DNA of 35,143 nucleotides from Thermodesulfobacteriota bacterium (GCA_021604765.1 BQJP01000027.1:1-35143), one strand, 5' to 3'; numbered from the stretch's first letter, positions 17,371-27,189 are shown. Numbers and translations are program-made. The notes: generated from the letters alone by a model not told the origin.

Positions 17371-20300
17371 ATGAAAATAACATCACTTGAAATCAACGGT
17401 TTTAAGTCATTTTATAACAAAACCAAAATAAGATTTCATAATCAGCTAAGCGCAATTGTTGGACCCAACGGTTGTGGTAAATCAAATGTCATTGACGCTA
17501 TCAGGTGGATACTTGGAGAGCAAAACCCCAGGCTTCTTAGAGCAGAAGTCATGGAGCAGCTTATATCAAACGGTAGTGAACTTTTAAAACCTGTAGGTAT
17601 GGCTGAAGTCTCATTAGTGCTAGAGCAGGTTCCGAAATACAATTTTGAAGAAGTGGAAATTAAGCGCAGAGTATTTAGGTCAGGAGAAAGCGAATACTAC
17701 CTAAACGGAGTTTCCTGTAGGCTAAAAGACATTACAGACATTTTTATTGATACCGGTTCTGGTGCGCGGACCCATTCTATAATAGGGCAGGGAAGTGTAG
17801 ATAAACTTATAACAGCAAAACCAGAAGAAAAGAGAACATTAATTGAAGAAGTAGCAGGCATTAGAAAATATAAGATACGACGCCGAGAGACTGAAACCCG
17901 TATAAAAACGACAAAAGAAAATCTGAGCCGTGTTCAGGATATGGCAAATGAAGTTAAACGTCAGATGGACACACTGAGCCTACAGGCAAAACAGGCAGAG
18001 CAGTTTGGAGAACTTTCAGAAGAAGCGAGCAAACTCGAATCTATCATCCTAAATGCCAAATTATTTAAACTGGTAAAACGAAAAGACACTATACTGGACG
18101 AAAAAACAAAAATTGAAAAAAACATCTCGGACACTGAGAAAGAATCAATTCAAATTACGAACCATTTAAAAACTTTAAATGTCCAGTTCACAAACACAGA
18201 GGAATCTTTAAAAGAAACTGAACAAGAAACCAATATTACAAGGATAAACTTACAGACGAGACAATCCTCACAAGAACTTTTAAAGAATGAAGCCTCAAGC
18301 ATTGATAAATTCATTGAAAAAATCGAGAGCGAGGCGGTCCTGCTATCAAATGAAACAGGGAAAATTGCAGAGCAGTTTCAATCCAAAAGAGACATGTCTG
18401 AACATGTAAAAGAAGACCTGGAAAAAGAAGAAGCTGAAATAACGGAAAAAGAGAACATACTCATATCATTAAAATCCAAACATAGTGAATCTAGAGACAA
18501 TCTTAGGAACCTCCGAACTTCTTTGTTTAAAACCCTTAACGAATATAGCTCCTTGAAGGGCTCTGCGCTTGGACACGAAAAAGAACTCAACGAACTTATA
18601 TCCAGGAAGTCCCAAATTAAAAATGAACATGAGGAATTATTACAAGAAGAGAAAAGCGCCACAAGAGATATCTCAAATCTTGAAAATTTATCTAAGGAAA
18701 ATGAGTCTAGAAAACAAAATATAACAGAAACAAATGATAAGCTTGAAGTAAACCTTACCTCACTAAATGAGAAACAAAGATTGATCATTGAAAAAAGTGA
18801 TTCTCTAAAAGAAGAACTAAATGAACTTAACTCAAGATTAAACGCGCTTCTACAAATCCAATCCAACTATGAATGGCTGCCTGAGGGCATAAGAAATTTT
18901 ATATTAAAGAACAAAGGGCAAGGTGTTCTGGGCACTTTTTCAGATTTTATTTCAGTACCAGAGGGATATGAAAGAGCTGTGGAAACAGCACTAGGGGATA
19001 CGTTAAAGTGGATTTTAGTAGAAGAAAGTTCACAAGCCATTACGGCTATTGACTCGTTAAAACAAGACTCTATAGGACGAGGAACATTCATATCGGTTAA
19101 AGATGAAAGGATTCATACCGAGCTATACAAAAGCTCCGAGAATATGAAGTCCCTTTTCGACATTGTACAAATCGAAAATATTAGAAGCAATATTATTGAG
19201 AGAACGCTGAAAAAAGTATTCTTAGCACCTACCCTTGATGAAGCTCTAGAGGCCAGAAAAGGGGCAAACGACAGCTCTTCCTTTGTAACTATTGAGGGAG
19301 ATTGCCTTCATGCAAACGGAGCAATTTCGGGGGGTCCAACTCAACCGGGCGTATTAGAGAGAAAGAGAGAAATTGAAAATTTAAGAATAAAAATCAATGA
19401 ATTAAAAACTGAGATTGAAAAACTAGCTTCAGAAATTGAAAGCAATGAAAACGAAATTAAAACAATAAATGAGAGAATTACTGAGTATAAAAACCGATTA
19501 ATTGAAATTGACATCAAAGAGGCAGAGACGAGAAAGGATATAATTAATCTCAAAGGATATTTAGAGAAGATAGTAAAAAGAATTGAGCATGTAACTAAGA
19601 ACCTTGAGCAAATCAATAATGATACGAGTGAAAAAACCAGTTTAATTGAAGAATCAAAGTCCAAAATTCAACTGTTAGATGTAGAGAAAATTGACCTAGA
19701 ACAAAAATTAACGGCTATAGAGGAAAAGATACAACAAGAAGAGCAGGAAGAAAGAACATTTGAAAGAGACATATCTGATCGTAAAGTCACATGTGCCTCA
19801 CTTAGAGAGAAAGAAAGAAGTTTGTACGAGGACTTGGTTGAACTTGATATACGCCGAGCGGACATAAACAAAAGAATAGAGCTTGAATCTACAACTATAG
19901 AAGAGAAGAAACAGGAAAAACTAAACCTTATAGAAAAAGAAGGGAACACATTAATTGAGATTGAAGATCTAAATAACAAACTGCGGAAAAAAGAGGAAGA
20001 ACTAACATTAAAAAATAATGAGAGACGAAAATTTCAAGAAGAAATAACAATTACGAGCGAAAAAAGGGAAGCTCTCAACTCGCAGTTATCAGAGATTCGA
20101 CTAAAGAACAACTCTTTTGAATTAGATCTTAATACCGTGCAAATTGAGATTGAGAATATCACGGACACCCTTAGAAAGAATGACTTATACGATATGGACA
20201 ATAAAACTGAAATGAGTCCTGAAGAGGAAAAGGAACTTTTAGAAACTGATCTTAACATTGAAGGACCGAGACTTAGAAGACTTCAGCAAAAAATTGAGAG

Positions 20301-20895
20301 ATTTGGTCCTGTTAACCTCTTAGCGCCTCAGGAGTACAACAAGTTAGAAGAAAGATACACATTTTTAACTGAGCAGATGGACGATCTAACGCAGGCAATA
20401 GCTTCACTGGCAAAAGCTATCAGCAAGATCGACAAAGAATCTGAAAAAAGATTCAATGAGGCTTTTGAGGTTATGAATGAGAAATTTCAGGAAATATTTG
20501 CGCGCCTTTTCAGAGGAGGCGAAGGGAAATTAATTCTTACAGACGAGGACAACATATTAGAGACTGGAGTCGAAGTAATGGTAAGACCTAGGGGCAAGAA
20601 ATTTCAATCTATCAACTTGCTCTCGGGTGGAGAAAAGGCTCTTTCTGCTATAGCGCTAATAATATCGGCTTGCTTGATTAAGCCGGCACCATTTTTACTG
20701 TTTGATGAGATAGATGCGCCTCTGGACGATAAGAACACATCCTATTTTATGGAACTCATTAAGGAAATAGACAAGAATTCCCAAGTAGTGCTGATTACTC
20801 ATAACAAAAAAACAATGCAGGAAGTACAATCTCTCATAGGTATCACATCTAATAAATCAGGCACTTCTTCAGTGGTTGCTGTAGATCTTAATTGA
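17371..20895 (+). CDS. smc: Chromosome segregation protein SMC
   Basis: Condensin-type ATPase of 1174 residues, the usual bacterial length. The N-terminal head begins MKITSLEINGFKSF, the standard SMC start, with Walker A GPNGCGKS (31-38). Two long coiled coils (about 160-490 and 660-1000), very rich in Glu, Lys and Asn, flank a hinge at about 498-655 (NYEWLPEGIRNFI to the ISGGPTQPG segment). The C-terminal head has the signature LSGGEKAL (1084-1091) and Walker B FLLFDEIDAPLD (Asp1112, Glu1113). It organises and segregates DNA with ScpA/ScpB, which are not in the window. The start codon lacks a Shine-Dalgarno site and sits about five bases from the predicted transcript start. Confidence 0.98.
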   Translation: MKITSLEINGFKSFYNKTKIRFHNQLSAIVGPNGCGKSNVIDAIRWILGEQNPRLLRAEVMEQLISNGSELLKPVGMAEVSLVLEQVPKYNFEEVEIKRRVFRSGESEYYLNGVSCRLKDITDIFIDTGSGARTHSIIGQGSVDKLITAKPEEKRTLIEEVAGIRKYKIRRRETETRIKTTKENLSRVQDMANEVKRQMDTLSLQAKQAEQFGELSEEASKLESIILNAKLFKLVKRKDTILDEKTKIEKNISDTEKESIQITNHLKTLNVQFTNTEESLKETEQETNITRINLQTRQSSQELLKNEASSIDKFIEKIESEAVLLSNETGKIAEQFQSKRDMSEHVKEDLEKEEAEITEKENILISLKSKHSESRDNLRNLRTSLFKTLNEYSSLKGSALGHEKELNELISRKSQIKNEHEELLQEEKSATRDISNLENLSKENESRKQNITETNDKLEVNLTSLNEKQRLIIEKSDSLKEELNELNSRLNALLQIQSNYEWLPEGIRNFILKNKGQGVLGTFSDFISVPEGYERAVETALGDTLKWILVEESSQAITAIDSLKQDSIGRGTFISVKDERIHTELYKSSENMKSLFDIVQIENIRSNIIERTLKKVFLAPTLDEALEARKGANDSSSFVTIEGDCLHANGAISGGPTQPGVLERKREIENLRIKINELKTEIEKLASEIESNENEIKTINERITEYKNRLIEIDIKEAETRKDIINLKGYLEKIVKRIEHVTKNLEQINNDTSEKTSLIEESKSKIQLLDVEKIDLEQKLTAIEEKIQQEEQEERTFERDISDRKVTCASLREKERSLYEDLVELDIRRADINKRIELESTTIEEKKQEKLNLIEKEGNTLIEIEDLNNKLRKKEEELTLKNNERRKFQEEITITSEKREALNSQLSEIRLKNNSFELDLNTVQIEIENITDTLRKNDLYDMDNKTEMSPEEEKELLETDLNIEGPRLRRLQQKIERFGPVNLLAPQEYNKLEERYTFLTEQMDDLTQAIASLAKAISKIDKESEKRFNEAFEVMNEKFQEIFARLFRGGEGKLILTDEDNILETGVEVMVRPRGKKFQSINLLSGGEKALSAIALIISACLIKPAPFLLFDEIDAPLDDKNTSYFMELIKEIDKNSQVVLITHNKKTMQEVQSLIGITSNKSGTSSVVAVDLN

Positions 20896-21042
20896 ATTTT
20901 AGATACCAGTGATTAAGTTCAGATAGTACACACTCCTAGTATAAGTAATTTTTGGTATAGAATTATAAAGTCGCAAGTTCGTGTAGGTATTATGCCATTG
21001 TATTTATTAGAAATTAGTTGTAATCAAATAAGATAATTCAAT

Positions 21043-21071
21043 TTGTTATAGGTTTATTTTACACATATACT
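21043..21071 (+). promoter_or_regulatory. Predicted promoter of secA
   Basis: TTGTTA (21043-21048), a 17-base spacer and TATACT (21066-21071) give a start near 21078 and a leader of about 30 bases with GGAGG at 21092-21096. The 212-base gap between smc and secA holds no gene that I can see. Confidence 0.6.
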
Positions 21072-21107
21072 TTAGTCTGTTTTTATTTTTTGGAGGTTTA
21101 TTAGAAT

Positions 21108-23972
21108 ATGATTTCCTACATAATGAAAAAAATAGTGGGCTCTCAGAACGAAAGAGAGATAAAAAGACTAGGTTCTATTATTGATGTGGTTAATGAGCAT
21201 GAGAAAGACTTAATCAAACTTTCAAACACAGAACTCAAAGAAAAGACCGATTCGTTGATTGAGCATGTAAAGGGCGGTTTAAACGGAAATTCTGTGATTG
21301 ATGATGAAAAACAAGCTCAAATTTTAGAAAATACATTAGAAGATATTCTTCCCGAAGCCTTTGGTATTGTAAGGGAATCCGCCCGTAGAACTCTAGGAAT
21401 GAGGCCTTTTGATGTGCAGTTGATTGGAGGTTTAGTGCTTCACCAAGGCAAGATAGCAGAGATGAAAACTGGTGAAGGTAAGACACTTGTTGCAGCTTTA
21501 CCCCTATTTTTAAATGGACTTACCGGGCTAGGTGCGCATCTAGTTACAGTTAACGATTATCTGGCAAGACGTGACGCAACTTGGATGGCCTCTATTCATA
21601 AGTTCTTAGGTCTATCGGTTGGTGTTGTAAACCATGATATTTCTTACTTAATAGAGTGGGAAAACCCCGAAAGAGCCCAAAATGCAATTGAAAACAACCT
21701 AAGCGTATGGCCTAAAGAGTATGCTGAGATGGAAATCCCTCCGGAAAAGAACCTTGATGTTTTATCAGCGTTTAAGACAAAATTGGTTGAATGCTCAAGG
21801 AAAGAGGCTTATGGTGCTCACATAACTTACGGAACGAATAACGAGTTTGGCTTTGACTATCTCAGAGACAACATGAAATTCTCTTTAGAAGATTATGTTC
21901 AAAGAGACCACAATTTCGCAATTGTGGACGAGGTAGACAGCATATTAATTGACGAGGCGAGGACACCACTAATTATTTCAGGCCCTTCTGAGGATTCGAC
22001 GGAACGTTATTATGAAATCGACAAAATTGTAAGGCATCTAAAACCGGAAGTAGATTTTACTGCAGATGAAAAAACAAAGCAGGTTACACCAACTGAGGAG
22101 GGTTCTACAAAAGCTGAGGAGGCTCTTGGAGTAGGCAATCTTTATGACCCTGCAAATTTAGAACTACTTCATCATGTCATTCAAGGACTCAGAGCGCATC
22201 ATCTTTTCCATCGAGACGTGGAATATATGATCAAGGATGGCCAAGCAATAATTGTAGATGAATTTACCGGAAGATTAATGCCGGGAAGAAGATGGAGTGA
22301 CGGTTTGCACCAAGCAGTTGAAGCTAAAGAGGGAATAGAGATTGAAAATGAGAACCAGACAATGGCAACTATCACAATTCAAAACTATTTCCGTATGTAC
22401 AGGAAATTAGCAGGTATGACTGGTACTGCAGACACTGAAGCATTTGAGTTCAAAAATATTTACAAGCTTGATGTAAATGTAATCCCGACAAATAAACCAA
22501 TGATTAGGGATGATAGAAACGATCTGATCTACAAAACTGAAGATGAAAAATATAATGCTGTTGTGGAAGAAATAAGAGAGCTCAATGAGCAAGGGAGGCC
22601 AATTCTTGTGGGTACCACCTCGATTGAGAAATCTGAGACAATTCACAATATGCTGACAAAACATAAAATAAAACATCAAGTATTAAATGCAAAACAGCAC
22701 GAAGGCGAGGCAGGAGTTGTGGCGCAGGCTGGAAGAATCGGAGCAATTACAATCGCTACAAACATGGCTGGTAGAGGAACTGACATTATTCTAGGCGGAA
22801 ACCATGAGCATTTGGCGAATGAGATACTACAAAAAGAATATAAGGTAGACCCAACAGAGGCCGATCCGGAGCAATTTGAAGAGGCTATACTAGAAGCAAG
22901 AGCAATTTGTGATGAAGAGAAGAAAAAAGTTCTGGAAATGGGTGGTCTTCACATAATTGGTACTGAAAGACATGAATCCCGAAGAATTGATAATCAGCTA
23001 AGAGGTCGAGCCGGTAGACAGGGTGATCCGGGTTCTTCACGATTCTATGTATCACTCGAGGATGATTTAATGAGGATATTCGCCTCCGAAACAATAACAA
23101 AAATCATGGACAAACTGGGATGGGAAGAAGGCGAGCCTATAGAGCACAAAATGATAAGTAAGTCTATAGAAAACGCTCAGAAAAAAGTGGAGGGCCATAA
23201 TTTTGACATAAGAAAACATCTCCTGGATTACGATGATGTTTTAAACACCCAAAGAGATGTAATTTATAAGAAGAGAAAAGAATTCCTCGCTGGTGGAGAG
23301 AATTTAAAAGAAAACCTTTATGAAATGGCTGATGAGATTGCTGACGATCTCACAGAAGAAACCTTGCCTGAAAAAGTTAATGTGGACACGATTGATCTTG
23401 GCGAAATTAAAGAGTCTCTTCACGCGCAGTTTAATGTAGAAATAGACTTTGAAGATTTGCCTAAAGATGCTATTAAAAAAGAAGATATATCTGCTTACAT
23501 TCAGAATAAAGTGCATGAATATTATGAGCAAAAGGAACAAGATATCAGCTCAGATACCATGCGTCAGATAGAAAGATTTGTCATGCTTCAAACCATTGAT
23601 TACCTGTGGAAAGACCATCTACTCAATATGGACCATCTCAGAGAAGGTATCGGGCTAAGGGGTTATGCTCAAAAAAACCCGCTTCATGAATATAAGAGAG
23701 AGGGCTACGACATGTTTGGCTCACTTATGTACCGTTTAAGCAACGATGTATGCGAGAAACTCTTTAGAGTACAACCCGTAAGCGAGACAGACATGGAAAG
23801 GTTAGAAAAGCAGCGTAGAGCTGAGCAGCAGCGCATGGTATTAAGCAGAGGTGAATCCGAAGAGGAAGAAAAGAAAAAACCAATACGAAGACAAGAAAAA
23901 AAGATAGGGAGAAACGATCCTTGCCCATGCGGTAGCGGGAAAAAATATAAGAAATGCCACGGACAGGCATAA
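21108..23972 (+). CDS. secA: Preprotein translocase ATPase SecA
   Basis: Motor of Sec-dependent export, working at the inner membrane with SecYEG. It has 954 residues. GGAGG lies 11 bases before the ATG. Seen: Walker A in MKTGEGKT (119-126), [12 protein letters not shown], the DEAD-like [11 protein letters not shown] (274-284), [36 protein letters not shown] and [17 protein letters not shown]. The C-terminal zinc motif [13 protein letters not shown] binds SecB and phospholipids. Compared with E. coli SecA it carries about 46 extra residues in nucleotide-binding domain 1 (about 175-230), just before the [14 protein letters not shown] motif. It is monocistronic or runs into the small membrane gene 22 bases downstream. 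Confidence 0.98.
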   Translation: MISYIMKKIVGSQNEREIKRLGSIIDVVNEHEKDLIKLSNTELKEKTDSLIEHVKGGLNGNSVIDDEKQAQILENTLEDILPEAFGIVRESARRTLGMRPFDVQLIGGLVLHQGKIAEMKTGEGKTLVAALPLFLNGLTGLGAHLVTVNDYLARRDATWMASIHKFLGLSVGVVNHDISYLIEWENPERAQNAIENNLSVWPKEYAEMEIPPEKNLDVLSAFKTKLVECSRKEAYGAHITYGTNNEFGFDYLRDNMKFSLEDYVQRDHNFAIVDEVDSILIDEARTPLIISGPSEDSTERYYEIDKIVRHLKPEVDFTADEKTKQVTPTEEGSTKAEEALGVGNLYDPANLELLHHVIQGLRAHHLFHRDVEYMIKDGQAIIVDEFTGRLMPGRRWSDGLHQAVEAKEGIEIENENQTMATITIQNYFRMYRKLAGMTGTADTEAFEFKNIYKLDVNVIPTNKPMIRDDRNDLIYKTEDEKYNAVVEEIRELNEQGRPILVGTTSIEKSETIHNMLTKHKIKHQVLNAKQHEGEAGVVAQAGRIGAITIATNMAGRGTDIILGGNHEHLANEILQKEYKVDPTEADPEQFEEAILEARAICDEEKKKVLEMGGLHIIGTERHESRRIDNQLRGRAGRQGDPGSSRFYVSLEDDLMRIFASETITKIMDKLGWEEGEPIEHKMISKSIENAQKKVEGHNFDIRKHLLDYDDVLNTQRDVIYKKRKEFLAGGENLKENLYEMADEIADDLTEETLPEKVNVDTIDLGEIKESLHAQFNVEIDFEDLPKDAIKKEDISAYIQNKVHEYYEQKEQDISSDTMRQIERFVMLQTIDYLWKDHLLNMDHLREGIGLRGYAQKNPLHEYKREGYDMFGSLMYRLSNDVCEKLFRVQPVSETDMERLEKQRRAEQQRMVLSRGESEEEEKKKPIRRQEKKIGRNDPCPCGSGKKYKKCHGQA

Positions 23973-23993
23973 GGAAGCAGCAAAGAGAATGAT

Positions 23994-24287
23994 ATGAACA
24001 ATAAACAAATAAACTTTTATCAATTTAAAGGAGGGAAACCGCCGTTCTACTTCTTCCCCCTTATGATCGTTTTGGTACTTCTAGTAATCGGCGTTTTGGC
24101 TGTGTTTGGACTATTTATAGGAATAGCTGTTGCGATTGGAGTCATTGTACTTACAGTGCTTAGGTTTATTAATTCTTTTGGCAGCAAGAAAAAAGAGCCT
24201 GTAACAAATAGAAAAGATAGTGTGACCACAACGATTACTTTAGATGAAAACGACTACGAAATAATTGAAAAGGATAATAAACCTTAA
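23994..24287 (+). CDS. Small membrane protein of unknown function
   Basis: A 97-residue protein. Residues 17-62 are strongly hydrophobic, long enough for two membrane helices joined by a short turn (around AVFGLFIGIAV). A basic stretch (GSKKKEPV) and a hydrophilic, acidic C-tail follow. I recognise no family. It starts 22 bases after the secA stop, with a weak AAAGAGA five bases before the ATG, and ends one base before the convergent phhB-like gene. A role linked to secretion is only suggested by position. Confidence 0.6.
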   Translation: MNNKQINFYQFKGGKPPFYFFPLMIVLVLLVIGVLAVFGLFIGIAVAIGVIVLTVLRFINSFGSKKKEPVTNRKDSVTTTITLDENDYEIIEKDNKP

Positions 24288-24288
24288 C

Positions 24289-24567
24289 TTAAGAGGCTTC
24301 CTGGATTTCAGTTGCCAGATTAAAATCTTTCTCCGTAAGCCCCCCTTCACTGTGAGTTGAAAGAGTTATAGTCACTTTACTGTATTCAATTAATATATCG
24401 GGATGATGATCAACTCTCTCTGCAAGTATCGCTACTTTAGTGACAAATCCCATTGATTCTACAAAGTTCTTAAATTTAAACTGTTTAACAATCTGGTTTT
24501 CTTTATGCTCCCAACCTTCTAAACCAGAAAGTCCGTCTTTTATTTCATTTTCCGACAATAGAGTCAT
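24289..24567 (-). CDS. Pterin-4a-carbinolamine dehydratase-like protein
   Basis: A 92-residue protein with the whole PCD (PhhB/DCoH) fold. The signature AERVDHHPDILIEY (His54, His55, Pro56) and LSTHSEGGLTEKD (His72) give the three active-site histidines. PCD dehydrates 4a-hydroxytetrahydropterin, and bacterial relatives also serve folate or molybdopterin metabolism. No phenylalanine hydroxylase gene is in the window. The divergent folK neighbour suggests a pterin or folate role, which is inference. AAGGGGG lies about eight bases before the ATG. Confidence 0.93.
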   Translation of the reverse strand: MTLLSENEIKDGLSGLEGWEHKENQIVKQFKFKNFVESMGFVTKVAILAERVDHHPDILIEYSKVTITLSTHSEGGLTEKDFNLATEIQEAS

Positions 24568-24644
24568 AATTTAACCCCCTTTTTATATAAATTAATGAAT
24601 GCCGACTGGATAGTCAAAGAATTCTAATTTAAGTTTAACTAATA

Positions 24645-25124
24645 ATGAATAGTATATTTATAAGCATAGGTTCTAACCTTGGAGATAAGATTGATAATTG
24701 CAAAACAGCAATAGAAGAAATTGCTGCTTTTGCTAAAATTGTTAAAGTCTCCTCCTATTATGAAACTGAACCAGTAGGCAAGGAAGATCAACCTAATTTT
24801 ATTAACTGTGCAGCCGAAATTTGTACAGACCTCTCTGCGAATGATTTGCTCACAAAACTCAACAAAATAGAAGATAAACTTGGGAGAGTGAGAAACGAAA
24901 AATGGGGCCCAAGAACAATTGACCTAGATATTATTTTTTATGGTGATTTGATTCTTAACGATGAGGATTTAATCATTCCACATCCAAGAGCGCATCTTCG
25001 AGGATTTGTGCTTAAGCCAATATGCGAGATTGACCCTGAGTTTATTCATCCTGAATATAACCTTTCAATTTATGAACTTCTTAAAGAAATCAAAGATGAG
25101 AAGAAGGTCATAAAACTAAACTAA
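24645..25124 (+). CDS. folK: HPPK, 6-hydroxymethyl-dihydropterin pyrophosphokinase FolK
   Basis: Transfers pyrophosphate from ATP to 6-hydroxymethyl-7,8-dihydropterin in folate synthesis. It has 159 residues, the usual size of a stand-alone HPPK. Seen: ISIGSNLGDK (7-15), SSYYETEPVG (36-45), QPNFINCA, and the magnesium-binding WGPRTIDLDIIFYG with Asp93 and Asp95, then IPHPRAHLRGFVLKP. The start ATG has no Shine-Dalgarno site (upstream bases are AAGTTTAACTAATA), and the next in-frame Met is not better. FolP and FolB are not nearby. Confidence 0.96.
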   Translation: MNSIFISIGSNLGDKIDNCKTAIEEIAAFAKIVKVSSYYETEPVGKEDQPNFINCAAEICTDLSANDLLTKLNKIEDKLGRVRNEKWGPRTIDLDIIFYGDLILNDEDLIIPHPRAHLRGFVLKPICEIDPEFIHPEYNLSIYELLKEIKDEKKVIKLN

Positions 25125-25129
25125 ATAAA

Positions 25130-25324
25130 CTATTCACAATTTCTCAACACTAATTCACAATTGATCCACAATATAATCACAAGAAATTAAGATATCCGTC
25201 CACATAAAACAGAGAATGTTATCAATCTAATGCTGCAATGATTAGAGGCGATTACAAAGGACTTGAGCAATTTTTGCAATAGTTGTGAACATCAAAGATC
25301 TCAAACTCGACGAGTTTATCCACA
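25130..25324. promoter_or_regulatory. Cluster of DnaA-box-like sites between folK and folD
   Basis: The 276-base gap between two convergent genes needs no promoter, yet holds one perfect DnaA box TTATCCACA (25316-25324) and three 9-mers one mismatch from TTATNCACA: CTATTCACA (25130-25138), TAATTCACA (25151-25159) and TGATCCACA (25162-25170). ATAATCACA (25173-25181) and, on the other strand, ATGTTCACA (25284-25292) have two mismatches. The DNA between is AT-rich. It could be a replication origin, a DnaA-titration site or a chance cluster. No dnaA, dnaN or gidA gene is nearby, which argues against a classical oriC. Confidence 0.4.
25303..25317. repeat. Perfect 15-base palindrome next to the DnaA box
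   Basis: AAACTCG-A-CGAGTTT has perfect 7-base arms around one central base and overlaps the perfect DnaA box by two bases. It has too small a loop and no T-run, so it is not a normal terminator; a protein-binding site is more likely. Confidence 0.5.
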
Positions 25325-25400
25325 GAGTGATGACATTGAAGTTACAGACTTATAGGCTTGCAGATTTTGTTTGTATCTACCGCTTTAGAGATAATATCTA

Positions 25401-26252
25401 TTACTCAGCAGTACCTTTTGCAGACTCAAGCGTATTCCATAGGAGCATGGAGATAGTCATCGGCCCTACCCCACCAGGCACTGGAGTTATGTATGAGGCT
25501 TTTTGTGAAACCGCTTCAAAATCCACATCCCCTGTTAGCTTGCCCTCTTCATTGCGGTTAATTCCCACGTCAATAACAACAGCTCCGTCCTTAACCATAT
25601 CTGCTGTGATAAAATTAGCCCGCCCAATTGCGGCAACTAGAATATCAGCTCTTCTCGTAACCTCATCAAGTGGTTTTGTACGTGAGTGACAAACTGTCAC
25701 AGTTGCGTGTCGGTGCAGTAAAAGCATAGATACAGGCTTCCCAACAATATTGCTTCTACCAACTATTACAGCTTCTTTACCGGTAATGTCTATATTGTAA
25801 AACTCAAGCATCTTAATAATTCCATGAGGGGTACACGATATAAACCTGGGGTTTCCTTCAACAAGCAAACCTACGTTGTATGGATGGAAACCATCGACAT
25901 CTTTAAGGGGAGTGACAGCCCTTAGGACTTTAGTTTCGTTAATATGGTCAGGAAGCGGTAGTTGCACCAATATCCCGTGAATATTTGGGTCGTTGTTGAG
26001 CCTATCTACTAAGTTAAGGAGCTCTTGTTCCGTAGTCTCAGCAAGAAGTTTGTGCTCCTCGGAATACATACCCGCATTAGCGCATGCTTTCCTTTTGTTT
26101 CTAACATAAATTTCAGAGGCTGGATCGTCTCCAACCAAAACTGCAGCAAGTCCAGGAGTAATATCGGTATCTGCTTTTAATTTTTCAACACCTTCTGCTA
26201 TCTGCGCTCTTATGTGTTCAGATACTTTTTTACCATCTATTATTTCAGCCAT
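25401..26252 (-). CDS. folD: Methylenetetrahydrofolate dehydrogenase/cyclohydrolase FolD
   Basis: Bifunctional enzyme that interconverts 5,10-methylene-, methenyl- and 10-formyl-tetrahydrofolate in the cytoplasm. It has 283 residues. The active-site segment ASEIYVRNKRKACANAGM carries the essential lysine, followed by HGILVQLPLPDHI, PLKDVDGFHP, the nucleotide-binding VIVGRSNIVGKPV, and TPVPGGVGPMTI near the C-terminus. AAGGAG lies seven bases before the ATG. It is 12 bases downstream of thiD on the same strand and is probably co-transcribed from the thiD promoter. Confidence 0.97.
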   Translation of the reverse strand: MAEIIDGKKVSEHIRAQIAEGVEKLKADTDITPGLAAVLVGDDPASEIYVRNKRKACANAGMYSEEHKLLAETTEQELLNLVDRLNNDPNIHGILVQLPLPDHINETKVLRAVTPLKDVDGFHPYNVGLLVEGNPRFISCTPHGIIKMLEFYNIDITGKEAVIVGRSNIVGKPVSMLLLHRHATVTVCHSRTKPLDEVTRRADILVAAIGRANFITADMVKDGAVVIDVGINRNEEGKLTGDVDFEAVSQKASYITPVPGGVGPMTISMLLWNTLESAKGTAE

Positions 26253-26264
26253 ATTTAACTCCTT

Positions 26265-27065
26265 CTAGTCAATTTTCCAAAAATGATTTAATGGACCATG
26301 TCCTTTACCTATATCAAATGAATTCTGAATACCAAATGTTACATACTCTTTTGCCTTTTTTACAGCATCGATAACTGAAAGTCCTTTGGCGAGCCCTGCA
26401 CATATCGCAGCTGAATAAGTACAACCGGTTCCATGCGTGTTTTTAGTATCTACTCTTAAAGACTTAAATTCAAAAAAATCTTTGCCGTCATATAAAACAT
26501 CAATTGCATCTGAGGAGTTATCAAGGTGCCCTCCTTTTAAAATAACATTCTCTGGGCCAAGTTTTCTAATTTTTTCTGCTGCCGTCTTCATATCTTCTAG
26601 ACATGAAATTTGCAAACCTGAAATTACTTCTGCTTCAGGGATATTTGGTGTAAGAACACTAGTATGCGGAAAAAGTTTATTGATTAAACTTTCTTGAGCA
26701 TCTGAATTCAATAGTGGATCTCCACTAGATGTCACCATAACCGGGTCCAATACAATATTTTTCAATCCATGCTCGACAATTTTATTAGCCACTGTCTCAA
26801 CTATATATTTATTTGAGAGCATACCAATTTTAACAGCATCCACTCCTAGATCCTTCACGACCGCGTCTATTTGAAGTCCTACAAATTCCGCAGGAAGGTC
26901 ACTAATGCCTAAAACAGAAGTTGTATTCTGTGCTGTAACAGAAGTAATGGCAGACATGCCAAAAACCTTAAAAGCGGTAAAGGTCTTCAAATCGGCCTGA
27001 ATCCCTGCGCCGCCCCCCGAATCTGAACCTGCAATTGTAAGTGCTCTAGCTACTGTTTGACTCAC
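26265..27065 (-). CDS. thiD: Hydroxymethylpyrimidine (phosphate) kinase ThiD
   Basis: Phosphorylates HMP and HMP-phosphate to HMP-pyrophosphate for thiamine synthesis. It has 266 residues and a ribokinase-like fold. Seen: ALTIAGSDSGGGAGIQADLKTF (from residue 8), MSAITSVTAQNT, LDPVMVTSSGDPLL, and the anion-hole GTGCTYSAAIC with the catalytic-base Asp position replaced by a Cys-bearing stretch common in ThiD. The start is GTG 27065, with no Shine-Dalgarno site. A predicted promoter ends eight bases upstream, so the message should be leaderless or nearly so. No other thiamine gene is in the window. Confidence 0.95.
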   Translation of the reverse strand: MSQTVARALTIAGSDSGGGAGIQADLKTFTAFKVFGMSAITSVTAQNTTSVLGISDLPAEFVGLQIDAVVKDLGVDAVKIGMLSNKYIVETVANKIVEHGLKNIVLDPVMVTSSGDPLLNSDAQESLINKLFPHTSVLTPNIPEAEVISGLQISCLEDMKTAAEKIRKLGPENVILKGGHLDNSSDAIDVLYDGKDFFEFKSLRVDTKNTHGTGCTYSAAICAGLAKGLSVIDAVKKAKEYVTFGIQNSFDIGKGHGPLNHFWKID

Positions 27066-27073
27066 GAGGTGTT

Positions 27074-27102
27074 ATTCTACAAACATTTTAAAACGTTTAC
27101 AA
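27074..27102 (-). promoter_or_regulatory. Predicted promoter of thiD-folD
   Basis: On the minus strand: -35 TTGTAA (27097-27102), a 17-base spacer and -10 TAGAAT (27074-27079). Only eight bases separate the -10 box from the GTG start, so the leader is at most one or two bases. I see no TPP riboswitch, and none would fit. Confidence 0.55.
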
Positions 27103-27121
27103 ACACAGCCTTCATGTGCTC

Positions 27122-27149
27122 TAGACTTAATTAAAAATGGATGTAATAT
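27122..27149 (+). promoter_or_regulatory. Possible promoter of the DUF35-type gene
   Basis: TAGACT (27122-27127) and TAATAT (27144-27149) have a 16-base spacer. The leader would be about 34 bases and includes AAGGAG near 27173. Both boxes match four of six positions. Confidence 0.4.
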
Positions 27150-27189
27150 ATATTCCACATTAAATTTCCCCCAAGGAGATATTGTAGTT

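Noticed and set aside
25285-25689. A 134-codon plus-strand frame across the folK-folD gap
   Set aside because: Most of it is antisense to the well-supported folD, and the unique first part contains the DnaA-box region. Its start (GTG 25285) has no ribosome site.
27066-27189. TPP riboswitch in front of thiD
   Set aside because: The predicted promoter leaves almost no leader, and no conserved THI-box sequence is visible.
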